DNA of 64,000 nucleotides from JAKFEE01 sp036675815 (GCA_036675815.1 JAKFEE010000055.1:1-64000); one strand, 5' to 3'; numbered from the stretch's first letter, positions 17,981 to 26,670 are shown. Translations and numbers: made by a program. The notes: a model not told the origin generated them from the sequence alone.

Positions 17981-18406
17981 TCAGCCCTGCACCCAGGGCA
18001 GACCGGCCGCCTTCCAGCCGCCGACGCCGCGGCGCTTGGCCGTATCGAGCTGGCCCTCGAAGCCATCGATGATGTTGTAGCAGGTGGCGAAACCCTGCGC
18101 GGTCAGGAACTGCGCGGCCGCCCGCGAGCGGACCCCGCTGCGACACAGCAACAACAGCGTGTGCTCGGGGGTGATCCCGGCCGCGGCCAGTTCGCCGAGG
18201 AACCCCGGGTTGCGCGCCATGCTCGGATAGAGCTGCCACGACGCCTTGACCAGCGGGCGCCCCGGCGCCGACAGGTCGGGCAGGCCGACGAATACCCATT
18301 CGGCATGCGTGCGGACGTCCACCACCGCCGCCATCGCGTCGCGGTTCAGGCGGTCCCACACTTCGGCCGGCGTGAGATCGCCAGCGTATGCGTTGTTGTC
18401 CGTCAT
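17981..18406 (-). CDS. Rhodanese-like sulfurtransferase
   Basis: Single-domain rhodanese of 141 aa. DLTPAEVWDRLNRDAMAAVV leads into DVRTHAEWVFVGLPDL, and the active-site loop is LLLCRSGVRSRAAAQFL, with the persulfide Cys followed by RSGVRS. The C-terminal NIIDGFEGQLD is also typical. AAGGAGG lies seven bases before the ATG. It diverges from the sulfate-assimilation operon across 133 bp containing an inverted repeat, so a role in sulfur transfer and shared control are plausible but inferred. Confidence 0.9.
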   Translation of the reverse strand: MTDNNAYAGDLTPAEVWDRLNRDAMAAVVDVRTHAEWVFVGLPDLSAPGRPLVKASWQLYPSMARNPGFLGELAAAGITPEHTLLLLCRSGVRSRAAAQFLTAQGFATCYNIIDGFEGQLDTAKRRGVGGWKAAGLPWVQG

Positions 18407-18417
18407 GTCGCCTCCTT

Positions 18418-18442
18418 AAACAACGTAGCTATCATGTTGTTT
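18418..18442. promoter_or_regulatory. Inverted repeat in divergent rhodanese/cys promoter region
   Basis: AAACAAC (18418-18424) and GTTGTTT (18436-18442) are exact inverted copies with an 11-bp spacer, just upstream of the rhodanese ribosome-binding site. A TTGACA hexamer at 18462-18467 faces the cys operon. A candidate operator for a sulfur-responsive repressor, identity unknown. Confidence 0.4.
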
Positions 18443-18539
18443 TGGTAAATTCAACAGGGCAATTGACACAATCCATTTCACACATCAACATGGCGTCCAT
18501 GGCGGGATATACCGCACAAAAGTGTAAAAAGAGGGCGGC

Positions 18540-20609
18540 ATGACGGACATCGGTTTCGGAAAGCTCGGCAGCTCGGCGGTCGAGCCATTGGTTCGGCTGT
18601 CCGACTTGGCAGAATACGAGGAGGCCTACGCCCACTACAAGGCGGGCGAGTGGGATGACGAGCGCTGGACGGGCTTTCGCGTGCGCTTCGGCGTGTACGG
18701 GCAGCGCCAGCCCGGCGTGCAGATGGTGCGGATCAAGATCCCCGGCGGCATCATGACGCCTGATTGGCTGCGCGCCATCGCTGCGGTCAATCGCGAATTC
18801 GCCACCGGCGACGCCCACATCACCACGCGCCAGGACATCCAGCTGTATTCGGTGCCGCTGGAGCGCACGCCGGAGACGCTGGCGACGCTGTACAAGGCCG
18901 GCATCACCACGCGCGAGGCCTGCGGCAACACCCTGCGCAACATGACCGGCTGCCCGCTGTCGGGGGTGTGCCCGCGCGAGCACGTCGATGCCGGCGCCGT
19001 CGCCCAGCAGTTGGCGCGCTCGTGGCTGCGCGCGCCGCTGGTCCAGCACATGCCGCGCAAGGCCAAGGTGTCGATCTCGGGGTGCAGCGTCGATTGCGGC
19101 GACTCGGCGATCCACGATCTGGCCTTCATCGCCACCGAAGTCGACGGCCAGCAGGGCTTTGCCGTCTATGCCGGCGGCGGCCTCGGCCCGACGCCGCGCC
19201 GGTCGGTGAAGATTCTCGACCTGGTCGACGAAACCCGGCTGTCGGCGGTGGTCGAGGCGATGGCGCGCCTGCACCAGCGCTACTCGGATCGCCGCAACCG
19301 CAATGCTTCGCGCATCAAATTCGTGCTCAAGCGCTTCGGCGAGGAGAAGTTCCGCGAACTGTTCCTCGAGGAGTACGAGCGCGTGCGCAGCCTGCCGCAG
19401 CGGCCGTGGAAACGCCATCAATGGCGCCAGCCGCAGGACGTGGCGGTCGCCCGCATGCCGGTCGGCGTCGTCGACCAGCACGACGGTTCGGCGGCCATCA
19501 TGGCGACGCCGACCCTGGGCCTGTTGTCGTCGGAACAGTTGGAGCAACTGGCCGATATCGCCGAGGCGGCGGGGGTGCAGCAATTGCGCACCACCCGCGA
19601 GCAGAACATCGTCCTCTTGGGCATTGCCCGCGACAAGGCGCAGAGTGTCGCTCAGTCCCTGCGGGCGATCGGCATCGATGTCCCCGAAAAGTCCGAGGAC
19701 TACGCCAGCATCATGTCGTGCCCCGGCACCACCACCTGCCGCATCGGCATCACCAATTCGCAGATGTTCGCCAAGCAGTTGGTGCGCGAGGCCGAGGGCG
19801 ATGCCAACGCCAAGGCCGTCTCGGTGCATGTCTCCGGCTGCCACAACTCGTGCGGCTCGCACCACACCGCCGACTTCGGCCTGCATGGCATGGCCAAGAA
19901 GGTCGATGGCCGGCCGGCGCCGCATTACCTCCTGCACATCGGCGGCAGCGGCCGGCGCGACGGCGACATTGCGCTGAGCGGACCGCTGGTGCCGGCGCCC
20001 CTGGCCAATCAGGTCATCAAGGTGCTGCGCGATTCCTACGCGGCACAGAAGCTGCCCGGCGAGACCGTGCGCGGCTGGGCGGAACGCTTGGGCCAGGACG
20101 GCCTGGCTGTTATCCTCAAGCCGATCACCGACAAGGACAATCCCGGCATGTACATCGACTGGGGCGGCGGCGAGTTCCAGGGCGCGCCGACGGTGCGCGG
20201 CGAATGCGCGGCCCCCTTCGCCAACGACGACCTGTTCGCCGATCTGGCCGATGACGCGCTGATCCGCGTCGACCGCGCCACTTTCGCCGGGCGTTGGCAG
20301 CAGGCCTTGGCGGCGGCCGAGGAGGCGACCGTCATCGCCGCGCGCCGGCTGCTGGCCCACAACGGCACCATGACCGCCGATGGCGAAGCGACCATGGTGG
20401 TGCTCGAAACCCTGCGGGCCACCAGCGTCGGTGCGCCCGAGATCATCGACACCCTCGATGCCGTTCTCGCCGAGCGCTCGGCGGCGTTGTCCAGCGGCCG
20501 CATCGACGGCTATCGCGAGGCACTGGCGCTGTGGATCGACACCGTTCGCAGTGCCGTCGTCGCGTCGCCGACCCTCGACGACGACCTGTCGGCGTTCGCG
20601 GCGCTGTAG
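18540..20609 (+). CDS. cysI: Nitrite/sulfite reductase, sirohaem haemoprotein (CysI-type)
   Basis: Six-electron reduction of sulfite to sulfide. The 689-aa protein has the two ferredoxin-like/4Fe-4S repeats. The cluster-sirohaem cysteines are Cys394 and Cys400 (SCPGTTTCRIG) and Cys434 and Cys438 (VSGCHNSCGSHH), the C-x5-C and C-x3-C spacing of sulfite reductases. The N-terminal half carries ITTRQDIQLYSVP and NMTGCPLSGVCPREHVDAG. About 125 residues beyond the usual catalytic core (from QKLPGETVRGWAERL) form a helical extension. First gene of cysI-cysH-cysD-cysNC; that context favours sulfite over nitrite. No CysJ flavoprotein is present, so the electron donor is probably ferredoxin. AGAGGG precedes the ATG. 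Confidence 0.9.
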   Translation: MTDIGFGKLGSSAVEPLVRLSDLAEYEEAYAHYKAGEWDDERWTGFRVRFGVYGQRQPGVQMVRIKIPGGIMTPDWLRAIAAVNREFATGDAHITTRQDIQLYSVPLERTPETLATLYKAGITTREACGNTLRNMTGCPLSGVCPREHVDAGAVAQQLARSWLRAPLVQHMPRKAKVSISGCSVDCGDSAIHDLAFIATEVDGQQGFAVYAGGGLGPTPRRSVKILDLVDETRLSAVVEAMARLHQRYSDRRNRNASRIKFVLKRFGEEKFRELFLEEYERVRSLPQRPWKRHQWRQPQDVAVARMPVGVVDQHDGSAAIMATPTLGLLSSEQLEQLADIAEAAGVQQLRTTREQNIVLLGIARDKAQSVAQSLRAIGIDVPEKSEDYASIMSCPGTTTCRIGITNSQMFAKQLVREAEGDANAKAVSVHVSGCHNSCGSHHTADFGLHGMAKKVDGRPAPHYLLHIGGSGRRDGDIALSGPLVPAPLANQVIKVLRDSYAAQKLPGETVRGWAERLGQDGLAVILKPITDKDNPGMYIDWGGGEFQGAPTVRGECAAPFANDDLFADLADDALIRVDRATFAGRWQQALAAAEEATVIAARRLLAHNGTMTADGEATMVVLETLRATSVGAPEIIDTLDAVLAERSAALSSGRIDGYREALALWIDTVRSAVVASPTLDDDLSAFAAL

Positions 20610-20620
20610 GAGGAGGGGAG

Positions 20621-21337
20621 ATGACCGCCATTCCGGCACAAAGCCTTTCCGGCGATCGGCTCGCCGCCTTGCGGCTGGCCTACGGTCACCTCGACGGCCG
20701 CGACCTGCTCTCGGTGATGATCACCCGCGAATTCGCCGGCAACATCGCCGTCACCTCGTCCTTCGGGGCCGAGGCGGCGGTGCTGCTGGACCTCGTCGCC
20801 CAGGTCGATCCCAACACGCCGGTGATCTTCATCGACACCGACGCCCTGTTCGACGAGACCGTCCAGTACCGTGAGCAGTTGGTGCGGCGCCTCGGCCTCA
20901 CCGACATCCGCATCGCGCGACCGCAGCCGTGCGATCTTGCCGCCAGCGACGAGCTGTGGCGCACCGATCCCGACGCCTGCTGCCATCTGCGCAAGGTGCT
21001 GCCGTTGGCCCGCGCCGCCGCCGGCTGTGCCGCCCTCATCGACGGCCGCAAGGCCTTCCACGGCGGCGAGCGCGGCGAACTGCAGACCCTGTCGCTCGGC
21101 GCCGGCGGTGTCATCAAGGTCAGCCCCTTGGCGCGGTGGAATGCCGAGCGCATCGCCACGGCCATGGAGGAACGCAAGTTGCCGCGCCACCCGCTGGTCG
21201 ACCAGGGCTATCGCTCGATCGGCTGTTGGCCGTGCACGCGTCCGGTGACGCCGGGCGAGCCGGCGCGGGCCGGCCGCTGGGCCGGCAAGGCGAAGAGTGA
21301 ATGCGGCATCCACACCTACATCGGAGAAGGGATATGA
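20621..21337 (+). CDS. cysH: Phosphoadenylyl/adenylyl-sulfate reductase
   Basis: Reduces activated sulfate to sulfite, 238 aa. PP-loop region VTSSFGAEAAVLLDLVAQV, substrate loop FIDTDALFDETVQYRE, then two cysteine pairs DACCHLRKV and SIGCWPCTRPV that bind a 4Fe-4S cluster, and the C-terminal catalytic ECGIH. The cluster cysteines mark the APS-reducing type, although the operon also encodes an APS kinase domain. ATG 20621 follows GGAGGAGGGG, 11 bp after cysI; the stop overlaps cysD (ATGA). Confidence 0.94.
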   Translation: MTAIPAQSLSGDRLAALRLAYGHLDGRDLLSVMITREFAGNIAVTSSFGAEAAVLLDLVAQVDPNTPVIFIDTDALFDETVQYREQLVRRLGLTDIRIARPQPCDLAASDELWRTDPDACCHLRKVLPLARAAAGCAALIDGRKAFHGGERGELQTLSLGAGGVIKVSPLARWNAERIATAMEERKLPRHPLVDQGYRSIGCWPCTRPVTPGEPARAGRWAGKAKSECGIHTYIGEGI

Positions 21338-22155
21338 GCGGGGAGTCGGCCGCGGCGCGGCATCTGGACGCTCTCGAAAGCCAGAGCGTCCACATCCTGC
21401 GCGAGGCGTTCAACCGCCTCGACAAGATCGCCATGCTGTGGTCGATCGGCAAGGATTCCAACGTCATGCTGTGGCTGGCGAAGAAGGCCTTCTTCGGCCA
21501 CGTGCCGTTCCCGGTGATCCACGTCGATACGACCTACAAGATCCCCGAAATGATCACTTTCCGCGACCGCATGGCCAAGGAATGGGATCTGCCGCTGATC
21601 GTCGGCAAGAACGAGGCGGCACTGGCCGCCGGCATGAGCCCGGAGCAGGGCCGGGTCAACTGCTGCGGAGCGCTCAAGTCCGCCGGGCTGAAGCAGGTCA
21701 TCGCCGCCGGCGGCTATACCGGCATCATCGCCGGCATCCGCCGCGACGAAGAGGGGACGCGCGCCAAGGAACGCGTGTTCAGCCCACGCAACGAGCAGGC
21801 GGAATGGGACGTGCGCGATCAGCCGCCGGAGTTCTGGGACCAGTACAAGACCGACTTCGCCCCGGGCACGCACTTGCGTATCCATCCGCTGCTGGCGTGG
21901 ACCGAACTCGACGTGTGGCGCTACATCGCGCGCGAGAACATCCCGGTGGTCGAGCTTTACTTCGCCAAGGACGGCCGCCGCTATCGCTCGCTGGGCTGTG
22001 CCCCGTGCACCGGCTCGATCGCCAGCACGGCCGGCACCGTCGAGGAGATCATCGAGGAGCTCGAGATCACCAAGGTGCCCGAGCGCGCGGGGCGTGCCCA
22101 GGATAAAGAGTCCGAGGACGCCTTCGAGCGCCTGCGCGCCGCCGGCTACATGTAA
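21334..22155 (+). CDS. cysD: Sulfate adenylyltransferase subunit 2
   Basis: Catalytic (PP-loop) subunit of heterodimeric ATP sulfurylase, 273 aa. The ATP-binding motif is MLWSIGKDSNVMLWLAKKAF, followed by HVDTTYKIPEMITFRD, GIRRDEEGTRAKERVFSPR, HPLLAWTELDVWRYI and GCAPCTGSIASTAGTVEEII. The ATG (21334) overlaps the cysH stop; GGAGAAGGG precedes it. An upstream in-frame ATG at 21301 lies inside cysH and lacks homology. Partner of the CysN domain in the next gene. Confidence 0.96.
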   Translation: MSGESAAARHLDALESQSVHILREAFNRLDKIAMLWSIGKDSNVMLWLAKKAFFGHVPFPVIHVDTTYKIPEMITFRDRMAKEWDLPLIVGKNEAALAAGMSPEQGRVNCCGALKSAGLKQVIAAGGYTGIIAGIRRDEEGTRAKERVFSPRNEQAEWDVRDQPPEFWDQYKTDFAPGTHLRIHPLLAWTELDVWRYIARENIPVVELYFAKDGRRYRSLGCAPCTGSIASTAGTVEEIIEELEITKVPERAGRAQDKESEDAFERLRAAGYM

Positions 22156-22167
22156 GCCTTTCATTTC

Positions 22168-22274
22168 TTCGTCATTCCCGCGAAAGCGGGAATCCATGGC
22201 GCAGCCGCCATGGGAGTGGGCCTGAGCATAAGAACCTTGCCTCGACATGGACCCCCGCTTACGCGGGGGTGACG
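22168..22274. repeat. Dispersed repeat family 2, inverted pair inside cys operon
   Basis: Left arm begins CGTCATTCCCGCGAAAGCGG (22170-22199); right arm is GGACCCCCGCTTACGCGGGG with flanks (22247-22274). Each arm is itself a hairpin and the two arms are imperfect inverted copies of each other. The pair separates cysD from cysNC, the only substantial gap in the operon. Confidence 0.85.
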
Positions 22275-22307
22275 CCTCGAAGGTTGGGGAAAAGAGAGGG
22301 AAGCATC

Positions 22308-24173
22308 ATGAGTGACGACACCCTGAAGATCGTCATCGTCGGCCATGTCGACCATGGCAAGTCGAGCCTGGTCGGCCGCCTGCTGCACGAAACCGGCGCC
22401 CTGCCCGAGGGTAAGGTCGAATATGTGAAAGAGGTCTGCGACAAACGCGGCATGCCGTTCGAATGGGCCTTCGTCATGGACGCCCTGCAGGCCGAGCGCG
22501 ATCAGGGCATCACCATCGACACGGCGCAGATCCGTTTCGAGTCGGCTCGGCGGCCCTATGTCATCATCGACGCGCCCGGGCACAAGGAATTCCTCAAGAA
22601 CATGATCACCGGCGCCGCCTCGGCCGATGCCGCGGTGCTGGTGGTCGATGCCGTCGAGGGCGTGCAGGAGCAGTCGCGCCGCCACGGCTATCTGCTGCAC
22701 CTGCTGGGGCTGCGCCAGATCACCGTGGTGGTCAACAAGATGGACGCCGCGGGCTGGGATCGCGATCGCTTCGCCGCGGTCGAGGCCGAGATCCGCGGCT
22801 ATCTCGCTGGCATCGGCGTCGTGCCGACCCACGTGGTCCCCATCTCGGCGCGCGACGGCGATAATGTCGCGAAGCGCTCGCCGCGCGCCGCCTGGTACGA
22901 GGGGCCGACGGTGCTGGAGGCGCTCGACGCCTTCCGTGGCGGCGCGGCGGCCAACGAGCAGCCGCTGCGCCTGCCGGTCCAGGACGTCTACAAGTTCGAC
23001 ACCCGCCGCATCGTCGCCGGCCGCATCGAGGCCGGTCGCCTGCGCGTCGGCGATACCTTGCTGTTCCTGCCTGCCAACAAGACGGCGAAGGTGGCGACCA
23101 TCGAGTCGTGGAACGCGACGACGCCGGCCATCACCGCCCAGGCCGGCCAGTCGATCGGCATCACCCTCGACGAGCAGATCTTCGTCGAACGGGGCCAGGT
23201 CGCCGTTCACCTCGACGCGCCGGCGCAGCTCGCCAATCGCTTTCATGCACGGCTGTTCTGGCTCGGCAATGCGCCGCTGGCCGTGGGCAACCGCTACAAG
23301 CTCAAGCTGGCCACCGCCGAGCATCAGGTCGAGGTGGAGGCGATCGAGAAGATCATCGACGTCACCGACCTGTCGCAGGCCGACGGCACGCGGGTCGAGC
23401 GCAATGCCGTGGCCGAGGTGGTGCTGCGCTCGCGCAGCCTGCTCGCCCTCGACCGCTTTGCCGACAGCCCGCGCACCGGCCGCTTCGTCCTGGTCGACGG
23501 CTACGACATCGTCGGCGGCGGCGTCGTCGGCGAGATCGCGCAGCAGCAGGTGAAGTCGGGGGACATCACCGCCGTCGAACACCGCATCAGCGCCGAGCAG
23601 CGCTGGCAGGCCAACGGCCATCGCGGCGGCATCATCTGGCTCACCGGCCTGTCCGGTGCCGGCAAGTCGACCATCGCCATGGAAGTCGAGCGCCAGCTGT
23701 TCCGGCGCGGCTATCACGCGTTCGTCATCGACGGCGACAACGTCCGCCACGGCCTCAACGCCGATCTCGGGTTCAGCCCGGCCGACCGCAGCGAGAACAT
23801 CCGGCGCGTCGGCGAGGTGGCCCACTTGTTCGCCCAGGCCGGCACCCTGGTCATCACCGCCTTCATCAGCCCGTACAACGCCGATCGCGACCGGGTTCGC
23901 GCCATCGCCCCCGACCAGTTTCACGAGGTCTACGTCAAGGCGGCGGTGGAAGAGTGCGAGGCGCGCGACCCCAAGGGGCTGTATCGCAAGGCAAGGGCCG
24001 GGCGCATCCCCGAGTTCACCGGCGTCAGCGCGCCCTACGAGGAGCCGCAGGCGCCGGAGTTGATCATCGACACTGGCCATGCCAGCCCCGAGGCCAGCGT
24101 TGCCACGCTGCTCGACTATATCGTCCGCACTTTCGCCCTCGGCCGCGGCCATGCTGCGGATCGCACGGGATGA
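22308..24173 (+). CDS. cysNC: Fused sulfate adenylyltransferase subunit 1 / APS kinase
   Basis: 621-aa bifunctional enzyme. The N-terminal GTPase (CysN) has G1 GHVDHGKSS (12-20), G3 DAPGHKEF, G4 NKMD and EF-Tu-like beta-barrel domains; it drives CysD-catalysed APS formation. The C-terminal APS kinase (CysC) starts near residue 440 with Walker A GLSGAGKST (447-455), then IDGDNVRHGLNADLGFS and YVKAAVEECEARDPKGLYRKA. ATG 22308 follows GAGAGGGAAG. Same operon as cysI-H-D, interrupted only by repeats. The presence of both a cluster-type CysH and APS kinase leaves open which activated sulfate is reduced. Confidence 0.96.
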   Translation: MSDDTLKIVIVGHVDHGKSSLVGRLLHETGALPEGKVEYVKEVCDKRGMPFEWAFVMDALQAERDQGITIDTAQIRFESARRPYVIIDAPGHKEFLKNMITGAASADAAVLVVDAVEGVQEQSRRHGYLLHLLGLRQITVVVNKMDAAGWDRDRFAAVEAEIRGYLAGIGVVPTHVVPISARDGDNVAKRSPRAAWYEGPTVLEALDAFRGGAAANEQPLRLPVQDVYKFDTRRIVAGRIEAGRLRVGDTLLFLPANKTAKVATIESWNATTPAITAQAGQSIGITLDEQIFVERGQVAVHLDAPAQLANRFHARLFWLGNAPLAVGNRYKLKLATAEHQVEVEAIEKIIDVTDLSQADGTRVERNAVAEVVLRSRSLLALDRFADSPRTGRFVLVDGYDIVGGGVVGEIAQQQVKSGDITAVEHRISAEQRWQANGHRGGIIWLTGLSGAGKSTIAMEVERQLFRRGYHAFVIDGDNVRHGLNADLGFSPADRSENIRRVGEVAHLFAQAGTLVITAFISPYNADRDRVRAIAPDQFHEVYVKAAVEECEARDPKGLYRKARAGRIPEFTGVSAPYEEPQAPELIIDTGHASPEASVATLLDYIVRTFALGRGHAADRTG

Positions 24174-24196
24174 AGAGCCAAGTAGCGGTGTGACAA

Positions 24197-24348
24197 CGTC
24201 ATTCCCGCGAAAGCGGGAATCCATTCCGCGGTCGGAAGTGCTTAAGCGGTATGCGCGGCCTCGGGAATGGACCCCCGCTTCCGCGGGGGTGACGACTAAG
24301 GGCGGATAACGGCATTTCTTCACATGCCCGCTTCTGTGGGCATGACGG
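24197..24348. repeat. Dispersed repeat family 2, two and a half arms downstream of cysNC
   Basis: Left arm CGTCATTCCCGCGAAAGCGG with flanks (24197-24225), inverted arm GGACCCCCGCTTCCGCGGGG (24268-24293), and a third variant arm ATGCCCGCTTCTGTGGGCAT (24324-24343). All can form hairpins in RNA and may attenuate transcription into the methyltransferase gene. Confidence 0.8.
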
Positions 24349-24415
24349 TTTCTTGTCTTTTATTAGCCCCAAAACGCCCTAAGCTCTCCGGAGGCGCCGC
24401 CTTCGGAGAGCTTCG

Positions 24416-25108
24416 ATGACCGTCGAATCGATCAGGCATTTCGACGACCGCCGCGCGCGGATCTATGATGACATCATTCGGCGGGTGGTGCCGGGTTACG
24501 ACGTCCTGCACCGCCTCGTCGCCCTGCAGCTGCAGCAATGCCTGCCAGCCGAGGCGCGCGTGCTCGTCGCCGGCGTCGGCACCGGCGCCGAGATCGCCAA
24601 TCTGGCGCCGACGGCGCCGCGCTGGCATTTCGTCGGCTGCGACCCTTCGCCCGACATGTTGCGTGCCGCCGCCGACCGCGTGAGGGGCCTGGGCGGGCGT
24701 GTCGAGCTGGTGGCCGGCGGCGTCGACGCGGTGCCCCTTGCCCCCCAGTTCGACGCGGCGACGCTGGTGTTGGTCCTGCATTTCCTGCCCGACGACGGCG
24801 CCAAGGCGGCGCTGCTGGCGCAGATCGCCGCGCGGCTGAAGCCTGGCGCGCCGCTGGTCATCGCCGACCTGCACGGCGATGCGGGCGAACGGACGTTCCA
24901 GCGGCTTTTCGCCCTATGGCGGACTTGGCAGCTCGATGCCGGCATTCCACCCGCCGACGTCGACAAGGGCTTTCGACAGATCGTCAAGGATATCCACTTC
25001 GTGCCCGAGCCGCGGCTCATGCAGCTGCTCGGCGACGCCGGATTCGCCGGTGTCGAGCGCCTATGGGGCGCGCTGCTGTTTGGCGCCTGGGCGGCCTGGC
25101 GGGGCTGA
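24416..25108 (+). CDS. Class I SAM-dependent methyltransferase
   Basis: 230-aa protein. SAM-binding motif I is RVLVAGVGTGAEIANLAP, motif II HFVGCDPSPDMLRAAADRV, and motif IV DAATLVLVLHFLPDDGAKAA, the order of Rossmann-fold methyltransferases. N-terminal FDDRRARIYDDIIRRVVPGY resembles UbiE/TrmR-like small-molecule methyltransferases. Substrate unknown. A GGAG-rich sequence precedes the ATG at 24416. Ends 6 bp before the convergent MFS gene stop. Confidence 0.82.
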   Translation: MTVESIRHFDDRRARIYDDIIRRVVPGYDVLHRLVALQLQQCLPAEARVLVAGVGTGAEIANLAPTAPRWHFVGCDPSPDMLRAAADRVRGLGGRVELVAGGVDAVPLAPQFDAATLVLVLHFLPDDGAKAALLAQIAARLKPGAPLVIADLHGDAGERTFQRLFALWRTWQLDAGIPPADVDKGFRQIVKDIHFVPEPRLMQLLGDAGFAGVERLWGALLFGAWAAWRG

Positions 25109-25113
25109 GCCGC

Positions 25114-26277
25114 TCAGGCGATCACGCCGCCATGCCAACGCCGGTGCAGCACTGCCGCGGCCACGGCACCGGCGCCGGCGGTGCCGGCCATCGCCAGGAA
25201 CGACGCGCCGCCCAGCGTGCCGTAAAGCGGCCCCGCCAGCAGCATGCCGAGTCCCGAAGCGACGCCCAGGGTTACCGTCGAATGCAATGCCTGCGCCCGT
25301 GCCGACAGGCGGTGCGGTGCGGCGCGGTTGATGAAGTGCATGGCGCCCAGGTGCATGCAGCCGAAGGTCGCGGCATGGAGCCATTGCGCCGCGGCCAAGG
25401 CCAGCGGGTCGGTGGTGCCCGCCAGCAGCGTCCAGCGGAGGATGCCGCCGACACCGGCCAGGAGCAGCAGGCGTGCGGGACCCAGACGAGCGATGACGGT
25501 GCGGCTGAAGGCAAAGAGCACGATTTCGGCGATCACGCCCTCGGCCCATAACAGGCCGATGACCGTTCCCGACAACCCTGCCGCCTGCCAATGCAGGGTG
25601 GCGAAGGCGTAATAGATCACGTGACTGACCTGGACCAGGCTGGCCGTCAACAGGAACAGCAGAAACAAGGGATTGGCGAGGAGCAGCCTGATCGGCGGCG
25701 GCGGCTCACCCGTGGCGTCGCTGGTGGTGCGGATGTCGGGCACGTTCAGGCAGGCCAGCCAGGTCAGCACCAAGCCGCCGGTGACCAGCCACAGAATCAG
25801 ATCGGGCGAAAAGCGCGCCAGCAGCCAGCCGCCAACGGCGGCGGCGGCGATGAACGTCAGCGATCCCCACAACCGGATGCGGCCGTAATCGAGCCCGTGT
25901 CGCGCCGCCTGCATCATGGTCAAGTTCTCGCCGATCGGCATCATTCCGGCGAAGAATCCGCCGCTGAGCACGGTGACCGCCAGGATTCCGGCGAAGCCGT
26001 CGACGATGCCATACAGCAGGAAGGACAGAACCCCGCCGGCCGCCAGCATCACCATCGGGCGCCGGCGGTCGCCACGTCGGTCGACGAGCAGGCCGACGAG
26101 GGGATTGGTGACGATCTTGGTGAAGAAGGTCATCGCCAGCAGGAGGCCGATCTCACCTGGCGTGAGACCTTGCGCCTTCAGCCACAGCGGCCAATACGGC
26201 AGATGAATGCCGATGGCGGTGAAAATGGCGGCGTAGAACGCGGCGAGGCGCAATGAAGTGCGGGCGGGCATGGGCAT
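25114..26277 (-). CDS. MFS transporter, HcaT / nucleoside:H+ symporter-like
   Basis: Twelve-helix permease of 387 aa. It begins MPMPARTSLRLAAFYAAIFT and contains AIGIHLPYWPLWLKAQGLTP-type sequence, typical of the 3-phenylpropionate transporter/LacY-like subfamily. The loop after helix 2 reads PLVGLLVDRRGDRRRPMVML, the MFS GxxxD(R/K)xG(R/K) motif. The open frame extends upstream to 26379 but those residues are not membrane-protein-like. Start at ATG 26277 (or 26271) is a judgement; no clear Shine-Dalgarno is seen. Substrate not predictable. Confidence 0.82.
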   Translation of the reverse strand: MPMPARTSLRLAAFYAAIFTAIGIHLPYWPLWLKAQGLTPGEIGLLLAMTFFTKIVTNPLVGLLVDRRGDRRRPMVMLAAGGVLSFLLYGIVDGFAGILAVTVLSGGFFAGMMPIGENLTMMQAARHGLDYGRIRLWGSLTFIAAAAVGGWLLARFSPDLILWLVTGGLVLTWLACLNVPDIRTTSDATGEPPPPIRLLLANPLFLLFLLTASLVQVSHVIYYAFATLHWQAAGLSGTVIGLLWAEGVIAEIVLFAFSRTVIARLGPARLLLLAGVGGILRWTLLAGTTDPLALAAAQWLHAATFGCMHLGAMHFINRAAPHRLSARAQALHSTVTLGVASGLGMLLAGPLYGTLGGASFLAMAGTAGAGAVAAAVLHRRWHGGVIA

Positions 26278-26617
26278 GGGCGCGATGGAAGGTGGCGCCA
26301 CTCTGATCGGCGGCTCCGGCGCTCGCAAGGGGCTTGTCGGCTCGGCCCATTGTCCACAATGCGGAAGCGTCGGCGGCATGCCGGAATCGGCGTCACCGTG
26401 TGCTCGGGAAATCGCCAGATCCGGGAAAACTATTGAAAATCAATGCCTATCACCAATGGCTAGGAAATAGGCAGGACCTGCAAGCCCGCATGTCAACCCG
26501 TGTCCCACACCCTGCTCCACAGGCTTATGCACAGATTCTGTGGGTAAGCCCGACGAAGCCGCCATTGCCCCGGATGGGCGCGGACGGCGGCTGATTCGCT
26601 GGGGTCCGGGCAAGCGA
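26278..26617. other. Gene-free region with cluster of DnaA-box-like 9-mers
   Basis: Between the MFS permease and pal lie TTGTCCACA (26350-26358), TTATGCACA (26525-26533) and, reversed, TTACCCACA (26547-26539), all close to the DnaA consensus TTWTNCACA. Weaker TCCACA/CCCACA matches occur at 26497-26517. An AT-richer patch with short repeats (about 26411-26470) sits between them. Could be a DnaA-responsive promoter or titration site. Flanking genes on both sides mostly point towards this region, which is unlike a typical origin. No coding potential seen. Confidence 0.4.
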
Positions 26618-26650
26618 AAACGCCTGGCCCCATTGGGCCAGGCGTTTCGT
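26618..26650 (-). terminator. Rho-independent terminator of pal
   Basis: AAACGCCTGGCCC (26618-26630) and GGGCCAGGCGTTT (26635-26647) are exact inverted 13-mers around a 4-base loop, just after the pal stop, with a T-run (revcomp of GCGAAAA) on the minus strand. Confidence 0.9.
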
Positions 26651-26670
26651 CAAAACAGTGTTGCCGTGGT

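Noticed and set aside
18432..20639. 735-codon minus-strand open frame opposite cysI
   Set aside because: Shadow frame; the plus strand carries all sirohaem and cluster motifs.
26278..26617. Chromosomal replication origin
   Set aside because: DnaA-like boxes exist, but there are no origin-linked genes nearby and gene orientation converges here; reported only as a DnaA-box cluster.
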